A stretch of 56,811 nucleotides of DNA from Ruminococcus sp. (GCA_024403935.1 JAKSQV010000007.1:1-56811); one strand, 5' to 3'. Positions 43,161 to 53,755 are shown, numbered from the stretch's first letter. Notes: generated by a model from the letters alone, not told the origin. Numbers and translations: made by a program.

Positions 43161-44129
43161 ATGAGTAAGAACAAAACACAGGAAAAATTCAAATCAAAAA
43201 TAGGCGGTCAGGCTCTCGTTGAGGGCATAATGATGCTCGGACCGCAAAAGGGCGCAATGGCGTGCCGTCTGCCAGACGGTACGATCGACCTTGAGGTATG
43301 GGACGAAAACAACGGCAAGTCGGCTCCTTGGTACAGAAAGGTGCCGCTTGTGAGAGGCTGTTTCAATTTCGTGACCTCACTCGTCAAGGGCTACAAGTAC
43401 ACCATGAAGTCCGCCGAAAAGCAGATAACCGAAGAGGACGAGGAGAAGCCCGATTCAGCAGCGGAAAGCTCCGGCAAGGCTGATAAGGACAGCAAGGGTT
43501 CGGACGGCATAACAGATGTGATAATGACACTCGGTGCGGTCTTCGGCGTGGTGCTCGCAGTGGTACTGTTCGTGGCTCTTCCGAAGTTCCTTGTCGGTCT
43601 TATCCCCGACATCGAACAGCACAGCATCGTTCAGTCCGTTCTGGAAGGCATAGTGAAGATACTCATTTTCATAGGATATATGGTCGTCATCGGTCTGATG
43701 AAGGACATCAGGCGTCAGTATATGTACCACGGCGCAGAACACAAGACCATCGCCTGCCACGAAGCAGAGCTTCCGCTCACTGTCGAGAATATCCGCGGAC
43801 AGAGCCGTTTCCACAAGCGATGCGGTACGAGCTTCATCTTCATCGTGCTGCTCGTTGGCATATTCGTTATGTGCTTTGTGCCGAAGGGACTTCTCTGGTG
43901 GCAGAGAACGCTCATCAGCTTCGGCGCGCTGCCATTTGTCGTAGGAATATCGTATGAGTTCATACGCCTCGCAGGCACTCATGACAACATCTTCACAAAA
44001 ATACTATCTGCTCCCGGTCTCGCAATGCAGCGCATTACCACACGCGAGCCCGATGACAGCATGATAGAAATCGCGATCGCGGCTCTTACGCCGTGTATCC
44101 CCGAAGATAAGGAAGAGGATAAATGGTAA
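43161..44129 (+). CDS. DUF1385 (YqhQ-like) membrane protein
   Basis: The 322-residue protein begins KFKSKIGGQALVEGIMMLGP, the hallmark of DUF1385. It has a variable charged insert (about 85-115), two to four membrane helices and the metal-binding-like YHGAEHKTIACHE motif. Relatives influence the envelope and sit next to prmC and prfA in many Firmicutes. I chose ATG 43161 because family homology begins there. GTG 43134 directly touches AGGAG and would add nine residues, and a GCGGAA/TTCCGC hairpin lies between them. prmC overlaps its end by 7 bases. Confidence 0.85.
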   Translation: MSKNKTQEKFKSKIGGQALVEGIMMLGPQKGAMACRLPDGTIDLEVWDENNGKSAPWYRKVPLVRGCFNFVTSLVKGYKYTMKSAEKQITEEDEEKPDSAAESSGKADKDSKGSDGITDVIMTLGAVFGVVLAVVLFVALPKFLVGLIPDIEQHSIVQSVLEGIVKILIFIGYMVVIGLMKDIRRQYMYHGAEHKTIACHEAELPLTVENIRGQSRFHKRCGTSFIFIVLLVGIFVMCFVPKGLLWWQRTLISFGALPFVVGISYEFIRLAGTHDNIFTKILSAPGLAMQRITTREPDDSMIEIAIAALTPCIPEDKEEDKW

Positions 44130-44977
44130 ACAGAAGTGAACTTTTCAGAGAGTGCTGCAAGGCTCTCGAAAGAACAGGAAATACCGATGCGCGGTTCGAT
44201 ACATTGTGCATCTTTCAGGATTGCCTCGGCGACAAAAATCCGATGTTTTCGCCATTTGAGGAGGTCACGATAGATACCGAGGCACAGATACGCGCTATGA
44301 CCGAACGCCGCATAAGCGGCGAGCCGCTGCAGTACATCCTCGGCAAATGGGAATTCTACGGCTATCCTTTCAAGGTCGGCGCAGGCGTGCTGATACCGCG
44401 CCCCGACACCGAAACTCTCGTGGACTGCGTTATCAGGCTTTGCCGCGATAACCGCATGACATCCCCGAAAATTGCCGATCTATGCTCGGGAAGCGGCTGT
44501 ATCGCCGTTACACTGAAAAAGGAACTGCCGCTTGCAAGCGTGGCTGCGGTCGAGCTTTCTCAGGAGGCTCTGCCTTATCTGCGGCAGAATTCCGCGCTCA
44601 ATGATGCGCCTCTGAGCATCTTCGAGGGCGATGTGCTCACTGCCGCTACTGCCGCAAAGCTGAGCGGTCTCGATATTGTCGTGAGCAATCCACCGTATCT
44701 CACAGAGGATGAGATGTCCGACCTCCAGACTGAGGTAAGGCGAGAGCCTGTTATGGCTCTTGACGGCGGAAGCGACGGTCTCGGCTTTTACAGGGAGCTC
44801 ACTCCGCGGTGGAAAAGAGCACTTCGCGCAGGCGGCTGGCTTTGCTACGAAGTCGGAATGGGACAGCACGAAAGCATAGAGTCAATACTTATAGAAAACG
44901 GCTTTGTAAATATCAGATTCACCCGTGACCTGGCAGGCATCGTCCGCACAGTCACAGCACAAAAACCGGAGGAATAA
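44123..44977 (+). CDS. prmC: Release factor glutamine methyltransferase
   Basis: PrmC methylates the Gln of the GGQ motif in release factors. The 284-residue protein has a helical N-terminal domain, the [20 protein letters not shown] substrate region and [13 protein letters not shown]. The SAM-binding part follows ([14 protein letters not shown]) with the catalytic VVSNPPYL near residue 190. It overlaps the yqhQ-like gene, which is the usual clostridial order. recA begins 1 base after its stop. prfA is not in the window. Confidence 0.95.
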   Translation: MVNRSELFRECCKALERTGNTDARFDTLCIFQDCLGDKNPMFSPFEEVTIDTEAQIRAMTERRISGEPLQYILGKWEFYGYPFKVGAGVLIPRPDTETLVDCVIRLCRDNRMTSPKIADLCSGSGCIAVTLKKELPLASVAAVELSQEALPYLRQNSALNDAPLSIFEGDVLTAATAAKLSGLDIVVSNPPYLTEDEMSDLQTEVRREPVMALDGGSDGLGFYRELTPRWKRALRAGGWLCYEVGMGQHESIESILIENGFVNIRFTRDLAGIVRTVTAQKPEE

Positions 44978-44978
44978 T

Positions 44979-46148
44979 ATGGCTAAAAAGGAAATTGCAA
45001 AAAAAGCCGCCGTTGTGAAGGCTTCCACGGCGGAGGACAAAAAGACAGCTCTTGACGGCGCGATCAAACAAATCGAAAAGAAATACGGTGCCGGAGCCGT
45101 CATGAGACTCGGTCAGACAAAAACACTCAACGTTGCCGCTATCCCAACGGGCTCGATGATGCTCGATATGGCTCTCGGCATCGGCGGAGTTCCGCGCGGA
45201 CGTATCGTTGAGATCTACGGTCCGGAAAGCTCCGGTAAGACCACCGTTGCTCTCTCTGTTATAGCTCAGGCTCAGAAGGCAGGCGGCGAAGCTGCGTTCA
45301 TCGACGTTGAACACGCTCTCGATCCTGTTTACGCACAGGCTCTCGGCGTTAACATCGATAACCTCCTTGTTTCACAGCCCGACAGCGGCGAGCAGGCTCT
45401 CGAAATCGCAGAGGCTCTCATCCGCTCGGGAGCTATCGATGTGATCGTTCTCGACTCCATCGCAGCTATGACTACACGCGCTGAGATCGACGGTGATATG
45501 GGTGATCTCCACGTCGGTCAGCTCGCAAGACTTATGTCACAGGCCATGAGAAAGCTCACTGCCGCTATCTCAAAGTCAAACTGTGTTGCCATATTCATCA
45601 ACCAGATACGCGAGAAGATCGGCGTTATGTACGGCAACCCCGAAACCACTCCCGGCGGCCGCGCTCTGAAGTTCTATTCATCTGTCCGCATTGAGGTCAG
45701 AAAGGGCGAGGTCATCAAGGAAGGCAGCCAGATAATCGGTGCAAGAACACGCTGCAAGGTCGTTAAGAACAAGGTAGCTCCCCCGTTCAAGGAGGCTGAG
45801 TTCGATATGATGTACGGCACGGGTATCTCACGCACGGGCGAAGTGCTCGACCTCGCAACAGAGCTCGACATCATCAAGAAGGGCGGCTCGTGGTTCAGCT
45901 ACAACGATCAGAAGCTCGGTCAGGGACGCGATAATGTCAAGGAGCTCCTCAAGAGCGATCCCGAGCTTATGAAGGAAATAGAGGAAAAGATACTCGCACG
46001 CAGAGATGAGCTTACCGCTCCTGCGGCCGATGACAAGCCGGTCGCCGGCAAAGCAGCTTCCGCAGAGAGCTCTGCCACTGAGGACAACAGCGATATTCTC
46101 GCAAATATTGATGAGGATTTCGAGGAATTCACTCCTGCTGACGAGTAA
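44979..46148 (+). CDS. recA: Recombinase RecA
   Basis: RecA forms filaments on single-stranded DNA for strand exchange and SOS induction. The 389-residue protein has Walker [26 protein letters not shown], Walker [11 protein letters not shown], loop L1/L2 features ([41 protein letters not shown]) and an acidic C-terminal tail with Ala/Ser-rich insert. The ATG at 44979 has CGGAGG 6 bases upstream. recX starts within its stop codon. No clear LexA box was seen upstream, as the gene is embedded in an operon after prmC. Confidence 0.98.
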   Translation: MAKKEIAKKAAVVKASTAEDKKTALDGAIKQIEKKYGAGAVMRLGQTKTLNVAAIPTGSMMLDMALGIGGVPRGRIVEIYGPESSGKTTVALSVIAQAQKAGGEAAFIDVEHALDPVYAQALGVNIDNLLVSQPDSGEQALEIAEALIRSGAIDVIVLDSIAAMTTRAEIDGDMGDLHVGQLARLMSQAMRKLTAAISKSNCVAIFINQIREKIGVMYGNPETTPGGRALKFYSSVRIEVRKGEVIKEGSQIIGARTRCKVVKNKVAPPFKEAEFDMMYGTGISRTGEVLDLATELDIIKKGGSWFSYNDQKLGQGRDNVKELLKSDPELMKEIEEKILARRDELTAPAADDKPVAGKAASAESSATEDNSDILANIDEDFEEFTPADE

Positions 46149-46783
46149 TGGAGATAACCTCGATAAGCCGATACAAAGGCCCGACCTATGAGGTGGGGCT
46201 TGATGACGGGCGAAAGCTGTATCTGCATATCGACATCATCGCGGACAATGGTCTGAAAAGCGGAACTCAGCTCGAAAAGAACGAGCTGAGGAAGATTATC
46301 TATGATTCCAATTTTCGCAGGGCATATCAGTATGCGCTGTACTGCCTCGACTACCGCGACTACTCGGAGGCAGATATGCTGAAGAAACTCATCGGCACAT
46401 ATAAGAACGAAGGCCTCTGCCGTGCTGTGGTCGCAAAGCTCACGGACGCAGGGATAATTGACGATGCGCGCTATGCCGAAAAGCTGGCGCGTCGGCTCGT
46501 CGAAGGACGGAAATACGGCTTCCGGCGTGCAAAAAAAGAACTGCTCCTGAAAGGCATCGGCGAGGATAACGCTCTTGAAGCCCTTGAGCAGTACAGAGAA
46601 GTTTTTACGGAAAATCTCTCAGAACTGCTGGAGACAAAGCACTATCGGCTTCTCACCGACAGCAGCAACAGAGGAAATATTGAAAAGGTCAAACGCGCTC
46701 TCGTGCGTTACGGTTACGGCTTCGATGAGATAAACTCAGCCGTACGCGAATACTTCGAGAACGCAGAACAGGCGGAGGAATAG
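46148..46783 (+). CDS. recX: RecA regulator RecX
   Basis: RecX limits RecA filament growth. The 211-residue protein has three-helix repeats of the family: YALYCLDYRDYSEADMLKKL, AVVAKLTDAGIIDDARYAEKLARRLVEG and GFRRAKKELLLKGIGEDNALEAL. Its ATG overlaps the recA stop by one base, so the two are made in proportion. rimO follows after 3 bases. Confidence 0.95.
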   Translation: MEITSISRYKGPTYEVGLDDGRKLYLHIDIIADNGLKSGTQLEKNELRKIIYDSNFRRAYQYALYCLDYRDYSEADMLKKLIGTYKNEGLCRAVVAKLTDAGIIDDARYAEKLARRLVEGRKYGFRRAKKELLLKGIGEDNALEALEQYREVFTENLSELLETKHYRLLTDSSNRGNIEKVKRALVRYGYGFDEINSAVREYFENAEQAEE

Positions 46784-46786
46784 CAA

Positions 46787-48118
46787 ATGCCCATTAAAGT
46801 CGGAATGGTATCTCTCGGGTGCTCGAAGAACCTCGTTGACTCGGAGAGAATGTTATACAAGCTTCGCAGGAACGGCTATGAGCTCGTGACCGAGCCCGGT
46901 CTTGCGGACGTTGCGGTGGTCAACACCTGCGGCTTCATACAGCCCGCAAAGGAGGAGGCTATCGAGACCATACTTGAGCTTGTGGAGCTCAAAAAAGAAG
47001 GCACTATCAAGAAAATTATCGTCACAGGCTGTCTCGCCGAGCGCTACAAGGAAGAAGCCGCAGAGCAGTTCCCTGAGGCGGACGCTGTCATCGGCATCGG
47101 CGACACCAAGGACATCGTTGACGTTCTCAACAGCGTAATGCAGGGCGAACGCATCGTCCGCTTCTCACCGAAGCTCGATGCTGAGCTGACAGGCGGCAGG
47201 ATAATCTCCACGCTGCCGTTCTTCTCGTATCTGAAGGTAGCAGAAGGCTGCTCGAACTGCTGTACCTACTGTGCTATCCCACAGATACGCGGCAAATTCC
47301 GCAGCGTACCCATGGAGGACGTAATCAGCGAGGCGAACTTCCTCGCAGACAACGGCGTTACCGAGCTTGTCGTCATTGCACAGGATACCTCGCGCTACGG
47401 TGAGGATCTGTACGGCGAATCAAAGCTCCCAGAGCTGCTGCGCGAGCTTTGCAGAATTGAGAAGCTCAAATGGATACGCACTCTCTACTGCTACCCCGAG
47501 CGCATTACAGATGAGCTGCTCGACACTATCGCAAGCGAGCCAAAGCTCGTGAAATACCTCGAAATACCGATACAGCACTGCGACGGCGATATTCTCAGCC
47601 GCATGAACCGCTGGGGCAGCGAACAGGAGCTTGAAGCCCTCTTTGCTCACATCAGGGAGAAGATACCGGGGGTTATACTCCGCACAACTCTCATCACAGG
47701 CTTCCCCGGAGAGACTGAGGAGCAGTTCAACAAGCTCGCTGAATTCGTACAGCGTGTGCGCTTTGACAGGCTCGGCTGCTTCGCATATTCGCGTGAGGAA
47801 GGTACAAAATCGTATGACTTCCCCGACCAGATAGACGAGGAGACCGCCGCTCACCGCGCTGACATCATCATGGAGCAGCAAATGCTCATAAGTGCCGAAA
47901 ACAACGAAAAGCAGATGGACAGGACATTTAAAGCCGTTGTCGAGGGCTTCGACCGCTTCGGCGAATGCTGGTTCGGCAGGACTGAAAATGACGCTCCCGA
48001 CATCGACGGAAAGGTGTTCTTCACATCAGAAAAACCGCTGTCTGTCGGTGAATATGTAACCATCCGCATTACCGACTCGCTTGACTATGACCTTATCGGA
48101 GAGGTGATCCCAGAATGA
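46787..48118 (+). CDS. rimO: Ribosomal protein S12 methylthiotransferase RimO
   Basis: RimO adds a methylthio group to an Asp of ribosomal protein S12. The 443-residue enzyme has the UPF0004 domain with cluster cysteines in SLGCSKNLVD, VVNTCGFI and VTGCLAERY. The radical-SAM motif is in EGCSNCCTYCAIP (CxxxCxxC), and a C-terminal TRAM domain follows. The SLGCSKN and GFIQPAKEEAIETI details favour RimO over MiaB. It has GGAGG 8 bases upstream and is 4 bases overlapped by pgsA. Confidence 0.96.
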   Translation: MPIKVGMVSLGCSKNLVDSERMLYKLRRNGYELVTEPGLADVAVVNTCGFIQPAKEEAIETILELVELKKEGTIKKIIVTGCLAERYKEEAAEQFPEADAVIGIGDTKDIVDVLNSVMQGERIVRFSPKLDAELTGGRIISTLPFFSYLKVAEGCSNCCTYCAIPQIRGKFRSVPMEDVISEANFLADNGVTELVVIAQDTSRYGEDLYGESKLPELLRELCRIEKLKWIRTLYCYPERITDELLDTIASEPKLVKYLEIPIQHCDGDILSRMNRWGSEQELEALFAHIREKIPGVILRTTLITGFPGETEEQFNKLAEFVQRVRFDRLGCFAYSREEGTKSYDFPDQIDEETAAHRADIIMEQQMLISAENNEKQMDRTFKAVVEGFDRFGECWFGRTENDAPDIDGKVFFTSEKPLSVGEYVTIRITDSLDYDLIGEVIPE

Positions 48119-48699
48119 ATCTGCCAAATAAGCTCACACTCTTACGTGTATTCCTGATACCCTTCTTTCTCGTATGTATGTACGTGAAATTCCCGTTCCA
48201 CTACCTTGCCGCTCTCGCTATCTTCAGCGCGGCATCCATAACCGATGCTCTCGACGGCAAGATCGCAAGAAGCCGCAACCTCGTCACAAACTTCGGCAAA
48301 TTCCTCGATCCGCTCGCAGACAAGGTGCTCGTGCTCGCGGCTCTGGCTGTATTCGTGGAGATACCCGACATCAGGATCGGTGCTGTTCCGCTCATCATCA
48401 TCAGCGCAAGAGAGTTCATGGTCTCGGGACTCCGTCTCCTTGCCGCAAACAGCGGTGTTGTTGTCGCCGCAGGTATGTGGGGCAAGCTCAAGACCGCATT
48501 CACAATGATCGCTATCATCACTGCTCTCGTATGGCTCAGCGCTTGCCATGACTTCAACTTTGAATTCCCGCAGGTTCTCAGTGACATATTCGATATATGG
48601 CTCATACCCGCACTTATCTGGATATCCACCGTGCTCACCATCATTTCGGGAGCTATCTACCTCAAGGGGTACTGGAACCTCATCGATACCGACAAATAA
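48115..48699 (+). CDS. pgsA: CDP-diacylglycerol-glycerol-3-phosphate 3-phosphatidyltransferase
   Basis: PgsA makes phosphatidylglycerol phosphate, the first step to phosphatidylglycerol. The 194-residue membrane enzyme has the CDP-alcohol motif from SITDALDGKIARSRN to LDPLADKVL, giving D-x2-DG-x2-AR-x8-G-x3-D-x3-D, and about five helices. The ATG overlaps the rimO stop (ATGA). The rimO-pgsA order is common in Firmicutes. Confidence 0.95.
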   Translation: MNLPNKLTLLRVFLIPFFLVCMYVKFPFHYLAALAIFSAASITDALDGKIARSRNLVTNFGKFLDPLADKVLVLAALAVFVEIPDIRIGAVPLIIISAREFMVSGLRLLAANSGVVVAAGMWGKLKTAFTMIAIITALVWLSACHDFNFEFPQVLSDIFDIWLIPALIWISTVLTIISGAIYLKGYWNLIDTDK

Positions 48700-48710
48700 A
48701 GGAGCAGAAA

Positions 48711-49097
48711 ATGAAACACTGTGCAGGTCAGATAAAATATCTTGTGGCAATAAAGGAGCTCTCGGAGCTCGACGAATATGTGAAGTGCGTCAGTATTGCC
48801 CGTCACCTCGGAGTTTCGCGTGCAAGCGTGAGCAAAATGCTGCGCTGTCTCGCTAATTCGGGGCTTGTGTATGAGGACTTCTGCAACAGCGTGGTCCTCA
48901 CTCCCGAGGGGGAAGCCTCTGCCGCTGCGATATTCGCAAGCTTCGATGAGGTTTACACCTTCTTCCACAAGTTCCTGAAGCTTCCGCACGAACAGGCTCA
49001 CGATCAGGCTCTGCTCTTTATCACCGACTTTCCGCAGGACACCTGCCAGCGGCTCAAGCACATCGTAAAGCGCACGATCAGGAAAAAATCAGAATAG
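48711..49097 (+). CDS. DtxR/MntR-like transcription regulator without canonical metal ligands
   Basis: The 128-residue protein has a winged helix (EYVKCVSIARHLGVSRASVS, KMLRCLANSGLVYED) followed by a wing and LTPEGEASA, as in MntR/IdeR. The dimer and metal-binding half is shorter and reads LPHEQAHDQALLFITD. The usual EACxxEH pattern of MntR is replaced, so several Glu/Cys/His ligands seem to be missing. It may bind another ligand or none. It has GGAGCAG before the ATG and ends the prmC-recA operon, followed by a terminator. Target genes unknown. Confidence 0.82.
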   Translation: MKHCAGQIKYLVAIKELSELDEYVKCVSIARHLGVSRASVSKMLRCLANSGLVYEDFCNSVVLTPEGEASAAAIFASFDEVYTFFHKFLKLPHEQAHDQALLFITDFPQDTCQRLKHIVKRTIRKKSE

Positions 49098-49100
49098 TAT

Positions 49101-49131
49101 AAAGCCGTATCCATAAAGGATACGGCTTTTT
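49101..49131 (+). terminator. Terminator of the recA-rimO-pgsA run
   Basis: A perfect 12-bp stem (49101-49112 with 49118-49129) followed by T; it starts 3 bases past the regulator stop. Confidence 0.88.
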
Positions 49132-49167
49132 CGTCTCTGTGGACTGCTCTGCATTTATCAGAAACAT

Positions 49168-49195
49168 AAAAAGAGGGCTCAAAAGTGAGCCCTCT
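49168..49195 (-). terminator. Terminator of the cellobiose phosphorylase gene
   Basis: AGAGGGCTCA/TGAGCCCTCT (49172-49181 with 49186-49195) is followed on the minus strand by five T. It lies 23 bases past the stop. Confidence 0.88.
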
Positions 49196-49218
49196 CATTT
49201 TTGTATTCAGTTCACCGA

Positions 49219-51675
49219 TCAGCCGAGAACTATCTCAACTTCGTGAACGCCGCCGTCACATACGGGAACTACGCATCCCTCAACAGCTGTGCCGTCGAGT
49301 GTCATGGACTTTACGCCCTTGCATACGTGATTCGGGTTCTTGACAGTGATGTTGTATGTTGCACCGCGGAACTTTCTTGTTGCCTTGAAGCCGTCCCACT
49401 CGTGAGGAATGGAAGGATCAACGCGGAGTCCGTCAAAGTCAGGCTGTACGCCGAGGATGTACTGGGAAATAGCAACCATATTCCATGCGGCAGTACCTGT
49501 CAGCCATGAGTTCTTGCCCTCACCGAAGCGGCTTGCATCCTTACCTGCTACCATCTGACCGTATACATAAGGCTCGGTCTTGTGGAGATCGGAGATCTCT
49601 TCGTTGAATGCAGGAGCTATCTTGCTGTAATACTCAAACGCCTTGTCACCTCTGCCTGCATAAGCCTCGGCACAGATTATCCATGCGTTGTTGTGTGTGA
49701 AGATACCTGCGTTCTCCTTATATCCGCCGGGATATGTGGATATCTCACCGTACTGGATGTAGTACTTGGAGAATGCGGGGTTGTTGAGCACGAGACCGTA
49801 CTTTGTATTGAGGTACTTGTCGATGGATTCGAGTGTCTTGATGTCAGCACCCTGCTCCTTGCCGATCTCGGACATTACTGCGAAGCCCTGCGGCTCGATG
49901 AATATCTTGCCCTCCTCGCACTCCTTGGAGCCCATCTTGTTGCCGTTTGCGTCATAAGCTCTGATGAACCAGTCGCCGTCGAAAGCAGACTCCATTACGC
50001 TTGCCTTCATCTTGTCGATCTCAGCCTGAGCCTTTGCAGCCTCATCGTCCTTGCCGAGATGCTTGAGGATGCCGACGTAAGCAGGTCCTGCGTATGTAAA
50101 GAGAGCTGCGACCATTACAGATTCAGCAACCTTTGAATAGCCGCCCTCTGCCTTGAACTTGGGATTTGTATATGTCTGGAAGCTCTCACCGGGAGTATCT
50201 GAATAGCATGAAAGGTTGATACAGTCGTTCCAGTCAGCACGCATTGCAAGCGGCAGACCGTGAGGTCCGAGGTTGTTTACAATGTGGTAGAAGGATACTG
50301 TGAGGTGGTCGAGCATCGGCTTTGCCTTGCTCTCATCGTTGTCGTAGGGAACCATCTCGTCGAGGATAGACCAGTCGCCTGTCTCCTTGATGTATGAGCC
50401 TACGGAGAGTATCATCCAGAGCGGATCGTCGGAGAAGTCGCCGCCTATATCGGAGTTGCCCTTCTTTGTAAGGGGCTGGTACTGGTGGTAGCAGCCGCCG
50501 TCCTCGAGCTGTGTTGAAGCGAGGTCGATGAGACGCTCTCTTGCGCGGTCGGGGATCTGGTGAACGAAGCCGAGTATATCCTGGTTGGAGTCACGGAAGC
50601 CCATGCCTCTGCCGATACCGCTCTCAAAGTAGGAAGCTGAACGTGAGAGGTTGAAGGTTACCATGCACTGATACTGGTTCCAGATGTTGACCATTCTGTC
50701 GACCTTATCGTCGGGAGTTGCAACATTGAATATGCCGAGAAGCTTGTCCCATGCGTCCTTGAGTTCTGCAAGACCTGCGGCTACCTTCTCGGGAGTGTTG
50801 TACTTCTCGATCATTGCGAGAGCCTTCTCCTTGTTGATAGTAACGCCGTCAGCCTCGAACTTCTTGTCAGCAGGCATCTCAACGTAACCGAGTACGAATA
50901 CGAGAGTCTTGCTCTCACCTGCTGCAAGGGTGATCTCCTTGTAGTGTGAAGCAATGGGTGACCAGCCGTCAGCGAAGGAATTTGTTGCCTTGCCGTCAAC
51001 AACAGCCTGCGGATCACCGAAGCCGTTGTAGAGTCCGATGAAGCTGTCGCGGTCTGTATCGTAGCCGTCGATAGTATCATTTACTGTATAGAATGCAAAG
51101 TGGTCACGTCTGTCGCGGTACTCTGTCTTGTGGTAGATAGTATAGCCCACTACTTCAACCCGGCCTGTGGAGAAGTTTCTCTGGAAGTTTGTGCAGTCGT
51201 CCTGTGCATCCCACAGACACCACTCAGCAAATGAGAAGAGCTTGAATGTCTTGGGAGCATCGCTCTCGTTTGTGAGAACGACCTGCTGTACTTCACCGTC
51301 ATAGTTCTGGGGAACAAAGAATGTTACCTCAGCCTTGATGCCGTTCTTTTTACCTGTGATTATAGTATAGCCCATACCGTGACGGCACTGGTACTCGTCA
51401 AGCGGAGTCTTAACGGGCGACCAGCCGGGGTTCCAGATAGTGCCGCCGTCGTTTATGTAGAAGTAACGGCCGCCCATATCTATCGGAACGTTGTTGTAGC
51501 GGTAACGTGTGATACGGCGAAGACGAGCGTCCTTATAGAAGCAGTAACCGCCGGCTGTGTTTGAGATCAGTGAGAAGAAGCCCTGATTACCGAGATAGTT
51601 TATCCACGGATAGGGAGTCTTAGGGGAATTGATAACATATTCCTTGTTGACATCGTCAAAAAATCCGAATTTCAT
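49219..51675 (-). CDS. Cellobiose phosphorylase (GH94)
   Basis: The enzyme splits cellobiose with phosphate into glucose 1-phosphate and glucose, saving one ATP, inside the cell. The 818-residue protein has no signal peptide and spans the family: an N-terminal beta-sandwich ([33 protein letters not shown]), then the (alpha/alpha)6 barrel with [35 protein letters not shown] and [10 protein letters not shown]. The general-acid Asp is expected within the DFSDDP stretch. Strong similarity in these regions to ruminococcal and clostridial cellobiose phosphorylases makes cellobiose likelier than chitobiose or cellodextrin as substrate. Monocistronic, with promoter, AAAGGAG ribosome site and terminator. 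Confidence 0.95.
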   Translation of the reverse strand: MKFGFFDDVNKEYVINSPKTPYPWINYLGNQGFFSLISNTAGGYCFYKDARLRRITRYRYNNVPIDMGGRYFYINDGGTIWNPGWSPVKTPLDEYQCRHGMGYTIITGKKNGIKAEVTFFVPQNYDGEVQQVVLTNESDAPKTFKLFSFAEWCLWDAQDDCTNFQRNFSTGRVEVVGYTIYHKTEYRDRRDHFAFYTVNDTIDGYDTDRDSFIGLYNGFGDPQAVVDGKATNSFADGWSPIASHYKEITLAAGESKTLVFVLGYVEMPADKKFEADGVTINKEKALAMIEKYNTPEKVAAGLAELKDAWDKLLGIFNVATPDDKVDRMVNIWNQYQCMVTFNLSRSASYFESGIGRGMGFRDSNQDILGFVHQIPDRARERLIDLASTQLEDGGCYHQYQPLTKKGNSDIGGDFSDDPLWMILSVGSYIKETGDWSILDEMVPYDNDESKAKPMLDHLTVSFYHIVNNLGPHGLPLAMRADWNDCINLSCYSDTPGESFQTYTNPKFKAEGGYSKVAESVMVAALFTYAGPAYVGILKHLGKDDEAAKAQAEIDKMKASVMESAFDGDWFIRAYDANGNKMGSKECEEGKIFIEPQGFAVMSEIGKEQGADIKTLESIDKYLNTKYGLVLNNPAFSKYYIQYGEISTYPGGYKENAGIFTHNNAWIICAEAYAGRGDKAFEYYSKIAPAFNEEISDLHKTEPYVYGQMVAGKDASRFGEGKNSWLTGTAAWNMVAISQYILGVQPDFDGLRVDPSIPHEWDGFKATRKFRGATYNITVKNPNHVCKGVKSMTLDGTAVEGCVVPVCDGGVHEVEIVLG

Positions 51676-51732
51676 AATAAATTCTCCTTTGTTTTACTAT
51701 GCTTGTGCGGTGATATAATCCGCGATAGTACT

Positions 51733-51761
51733 ATTATAACAGATTCATTACAGTATTACAA
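51733..51761 (-). promoter_or_regulatory. Promoter of the cellobiose phosphorylase gene
   Basis: Minus strand TTGTAA (51756-51761) and TATAAT (51733-51738), 17-bp spacer, TGT before the -10. No clear operator repeat was seen. The 372-base gap 51676-52047 otherwise holds only AT-rich sequence and the opposite promoter. Confidence 0.75.
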
Positions 51762-51961
51762 TAGCTTTTCAATAATTGCGGTGTACTTTTTTTTCTAACA
51801 AATTTGTGCATTTTTAACTATAAAAGGGAATATCCGACCTCATAACAGGTCTGTTCACCGTATGGAATAATCAAATATTGCGAACTTATTCCAAAAAATG
51901 TTTAACATATTCGTTCCGGCACCTCTGTTTATTGTCACCAGTTTGTGAACAAAATGTAAAC

Positions 51962-51990
51962 TTTACAATTCTTAATGAATTCTTTATATT
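51962..51990 (+). promoter_or_regulatory. Possible promoter of the ABC transporter operon
   Basis: TTTACA (51962-51967) and TATATT (51985-51990) with a 17-bp spacer, about 58 bases before the start codon. The match is moderate. Confidence 0.5.
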
Positions 51991-52047
51991 TGCGTTTTAT
52001 CATAGAATCAACAAGAAAAACAGCCGCACAGGCAAGGAGGATATGCT

Positions 52048-53004
52048 ATGTCAGACATCGTAATTGAAGCAAAAGAGCTTACCAAGCAGTACAAAAAACA
52101 ACTGGCTGTCGACTCCGCCAGCTTCCGTATCAGGAAAGGCATGATATGCGGACTCGTCGGTCCAAACGGCGCAGGCAAGACCACCATCATGAAGATGCTC
52201 GGCGGACTTGTGCTCCCGACAGGCGGAAGCTTCTCCATATACGGCGGAAGCTCCGAGAGCGAGCTTGCACATTCCCGCTCGCGTATGAGCTTCATGATCG
52301 AAACGCCATACGCCAAGGAGGAGATGAGCGCACGCGAAAACCTTGAAAAGCTCCGCCTTCAAAAGGGTATACCGAATAAGAAGCGTGTAGATGAGGTCAT
52401 CGAGCTGGTCGGGCTCGGCAATGCCGGAAACAAGCACGTCAAGAAGTACTCGCTCGGCATGAGGCAGCGTCTCGGCATCGCAGGTGCTCTGCTCTCCAAG
52501 CCTGAGATAATGGTGCTCGACGAGCCCGTAAACGGTCTCGACCCCGAAGGCATCATCGAGATACGCAATATGCTCAAGAAACTGAACGAGGAGGAGAATG
52601 TCACCATTCTCATTTCCTCCCACATCCTTCCTGAGCTGTCACAGCTCTGCACCGACTACATCTTTATCAAAAACGGCAAGATACGCAAAATGACTTCTGC
52701 CGACGAGCTTCACAAGCTCTGCGGTGAATACTTCCACATTCATACCAACGATGATCCCGCCGCTCTTGCAGTATTGCAGAACAAGCTCGGGATACACGAA
52801 TGTGATGTCCTCAGGGACGGCTCTGTCCGCCTGTTTGAGCGGCTCGACGAGCTGCCGCTCATATCAAGGACACTCTACGAAAACGGACTTGTCCCTGTTG
52901 AACTCCACACTCACGAGGCTGATCTCGAATCATACTATATAAAACTGGTAGGTGATGACAATGCTGAATATAATCAAGGAAATACTGAGACAACTGAGGC
53001 GTGA
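52048..53004 (+). CDS. ABC transporter ATPase, BcrA/LanF-like
   Basis: The 318-residue ATPase has Walker A GLVGPNGAGKTT, signature YSLGMRQRLGIAGAL and Walker B PEIMVLDEPVNGLDPEGI. The place of the Q-loop reads SFMIETP with Glu, an E-loop as described for LanF immunity ATPases. NGLDPEGI is typical of the bacitracin/lantibiotic subgroup. The C-terminal 90 residues form an extra domain as in BcrA. The ATG has AAGGAGG 9 bases upstream. It is the first gene of a four-gene operon with two permeases and an S41 protease. Self-protection against or export of a peptide is inferred; no peptide gene was found. Confidence 0.92.
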   Translation: MSDIVIEAKELTKQYKKQLAVDSASFRIRKGMICGLVGPNGAGKTTIMKMLGGLVLPTGGSFSIYGGSSESELAHSRSRMSFMIETPYAKEEMSARENLEKLRLQKGIPNKKRVDEVIELVGLGNAGNKHVKKYSLGMRQRLGIAGALLSKPEIMVLDEPVNGLDPEGIIEIRNMLKKLNEEENVTILISSHILPELSQLCTDYIFIKNGKIRKMTSADELHKLCGEYFHIHTNDDPAALAVLQNKLGIHECDVLRDGSVRLFERLDELPLISRTLYENGLVPVELHTHEADLESYYIKLVGDDNAEYNQGNTETTEA

Positions 53005-53743
53005 CCTCCTTCTCTGGGCTTTCGGAGCATACTTTGCCATAATAATGCTTGTCCTCGCTCTCAGCGGCGAATTTGACCTGGATGCCTGCGGAAGCCTTGC
53101 CTACGGTGCTTATGTCGGCGACTCTCTCACACTGATACTCCCGATAGCGGCAGGTATCATAACAAGCAGAGGATGCGGCTGTGATCTGCGCGACAAGACT
53201 GCCAATTATGAGGTGCTTTTCGGCAAACGCCGCTATGAAGTCTACTTCGGAAGATTCTTCGCCTCACTGATATTCGTTTTTATCCTCACGGCTGTTATTA
53301 CACTTCTCCCGATACTTTTCCTGACGGTCAAGAACGGCTGGGGAGGAAGCCTTGCCGCAGATAAGGCACTTACCATCTTCGGTATGCTATTCCCGATACT
53401 GTTCCGCGCAGTATGTTTCTACACAGCACTTTCCTTTCTTGCAAGTCACGATATCGTTCCCATGATCATCGCAGTAATCGGAAGCGGCTTGCTTATGGTA
53501 TCGGCTGCGATAATGGCTGAGATGGACTATCCGCTCACATGGCACACCGCCGTGACCGATCTCATGCGCCTGTTGGATTTCTCCAACACGGGCAGCGGCT
53601 TCTTCAAGGGCAGGGACATTACAGTCTACAAGGTCGATCTGCCTGCAAAGCTGATCGTGCGTATGCTGCTGACATCATTCGGCATAGGATCTGCATGGCT
53701 CTTCGGCGGCTATGCAATATTCCGCAAACGAGATATTTCATAA
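52961..53743 (+). CDS. ABC-2 type permease, LanE/LanG-like (first)
   Basis: The 260-residue protein has about six membrane helices (first at about 18-35) and the feature TSRGCGCDLRDKTANYEVLFGKRRYEVYFGR, a cytoplasmic loop found in LanE/LanG-type permeases. It overlaps the ATPase gene by 44 bases. ATG 52961 has AGGTGA about 5 bases upstream; GTG 52952 and ATG 52955 are alternatives. It should pair with the next permease and the ATPase. Transported molecule unknown. Confidence 0.85.
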   Translation: MLNIIKEILRQLRRDLLLWAFGAYFAIIMLVLALSGEFDLDACGSLAYGAYVGDSLTLILPIAAGIITSRGCGCDLRDKTANYEVLFGKRRYEVYFGRFFASLIFVFILTAVITLLPILFLTVKNGWGGSLAADKALTIFGMLFPILFRAVCFYTALSFLASHDIVPMIIAVIGSGLLMVSAAIMAEMDYPLTWHTAVTDLMRLLDFSNTGSGFFKGRDITVYKVDLPAKLIVRMLLTSFGIGSAWLFGGYAIFRKRDIS

Positions 53744-53755
53744 GGAGGGATCGCT

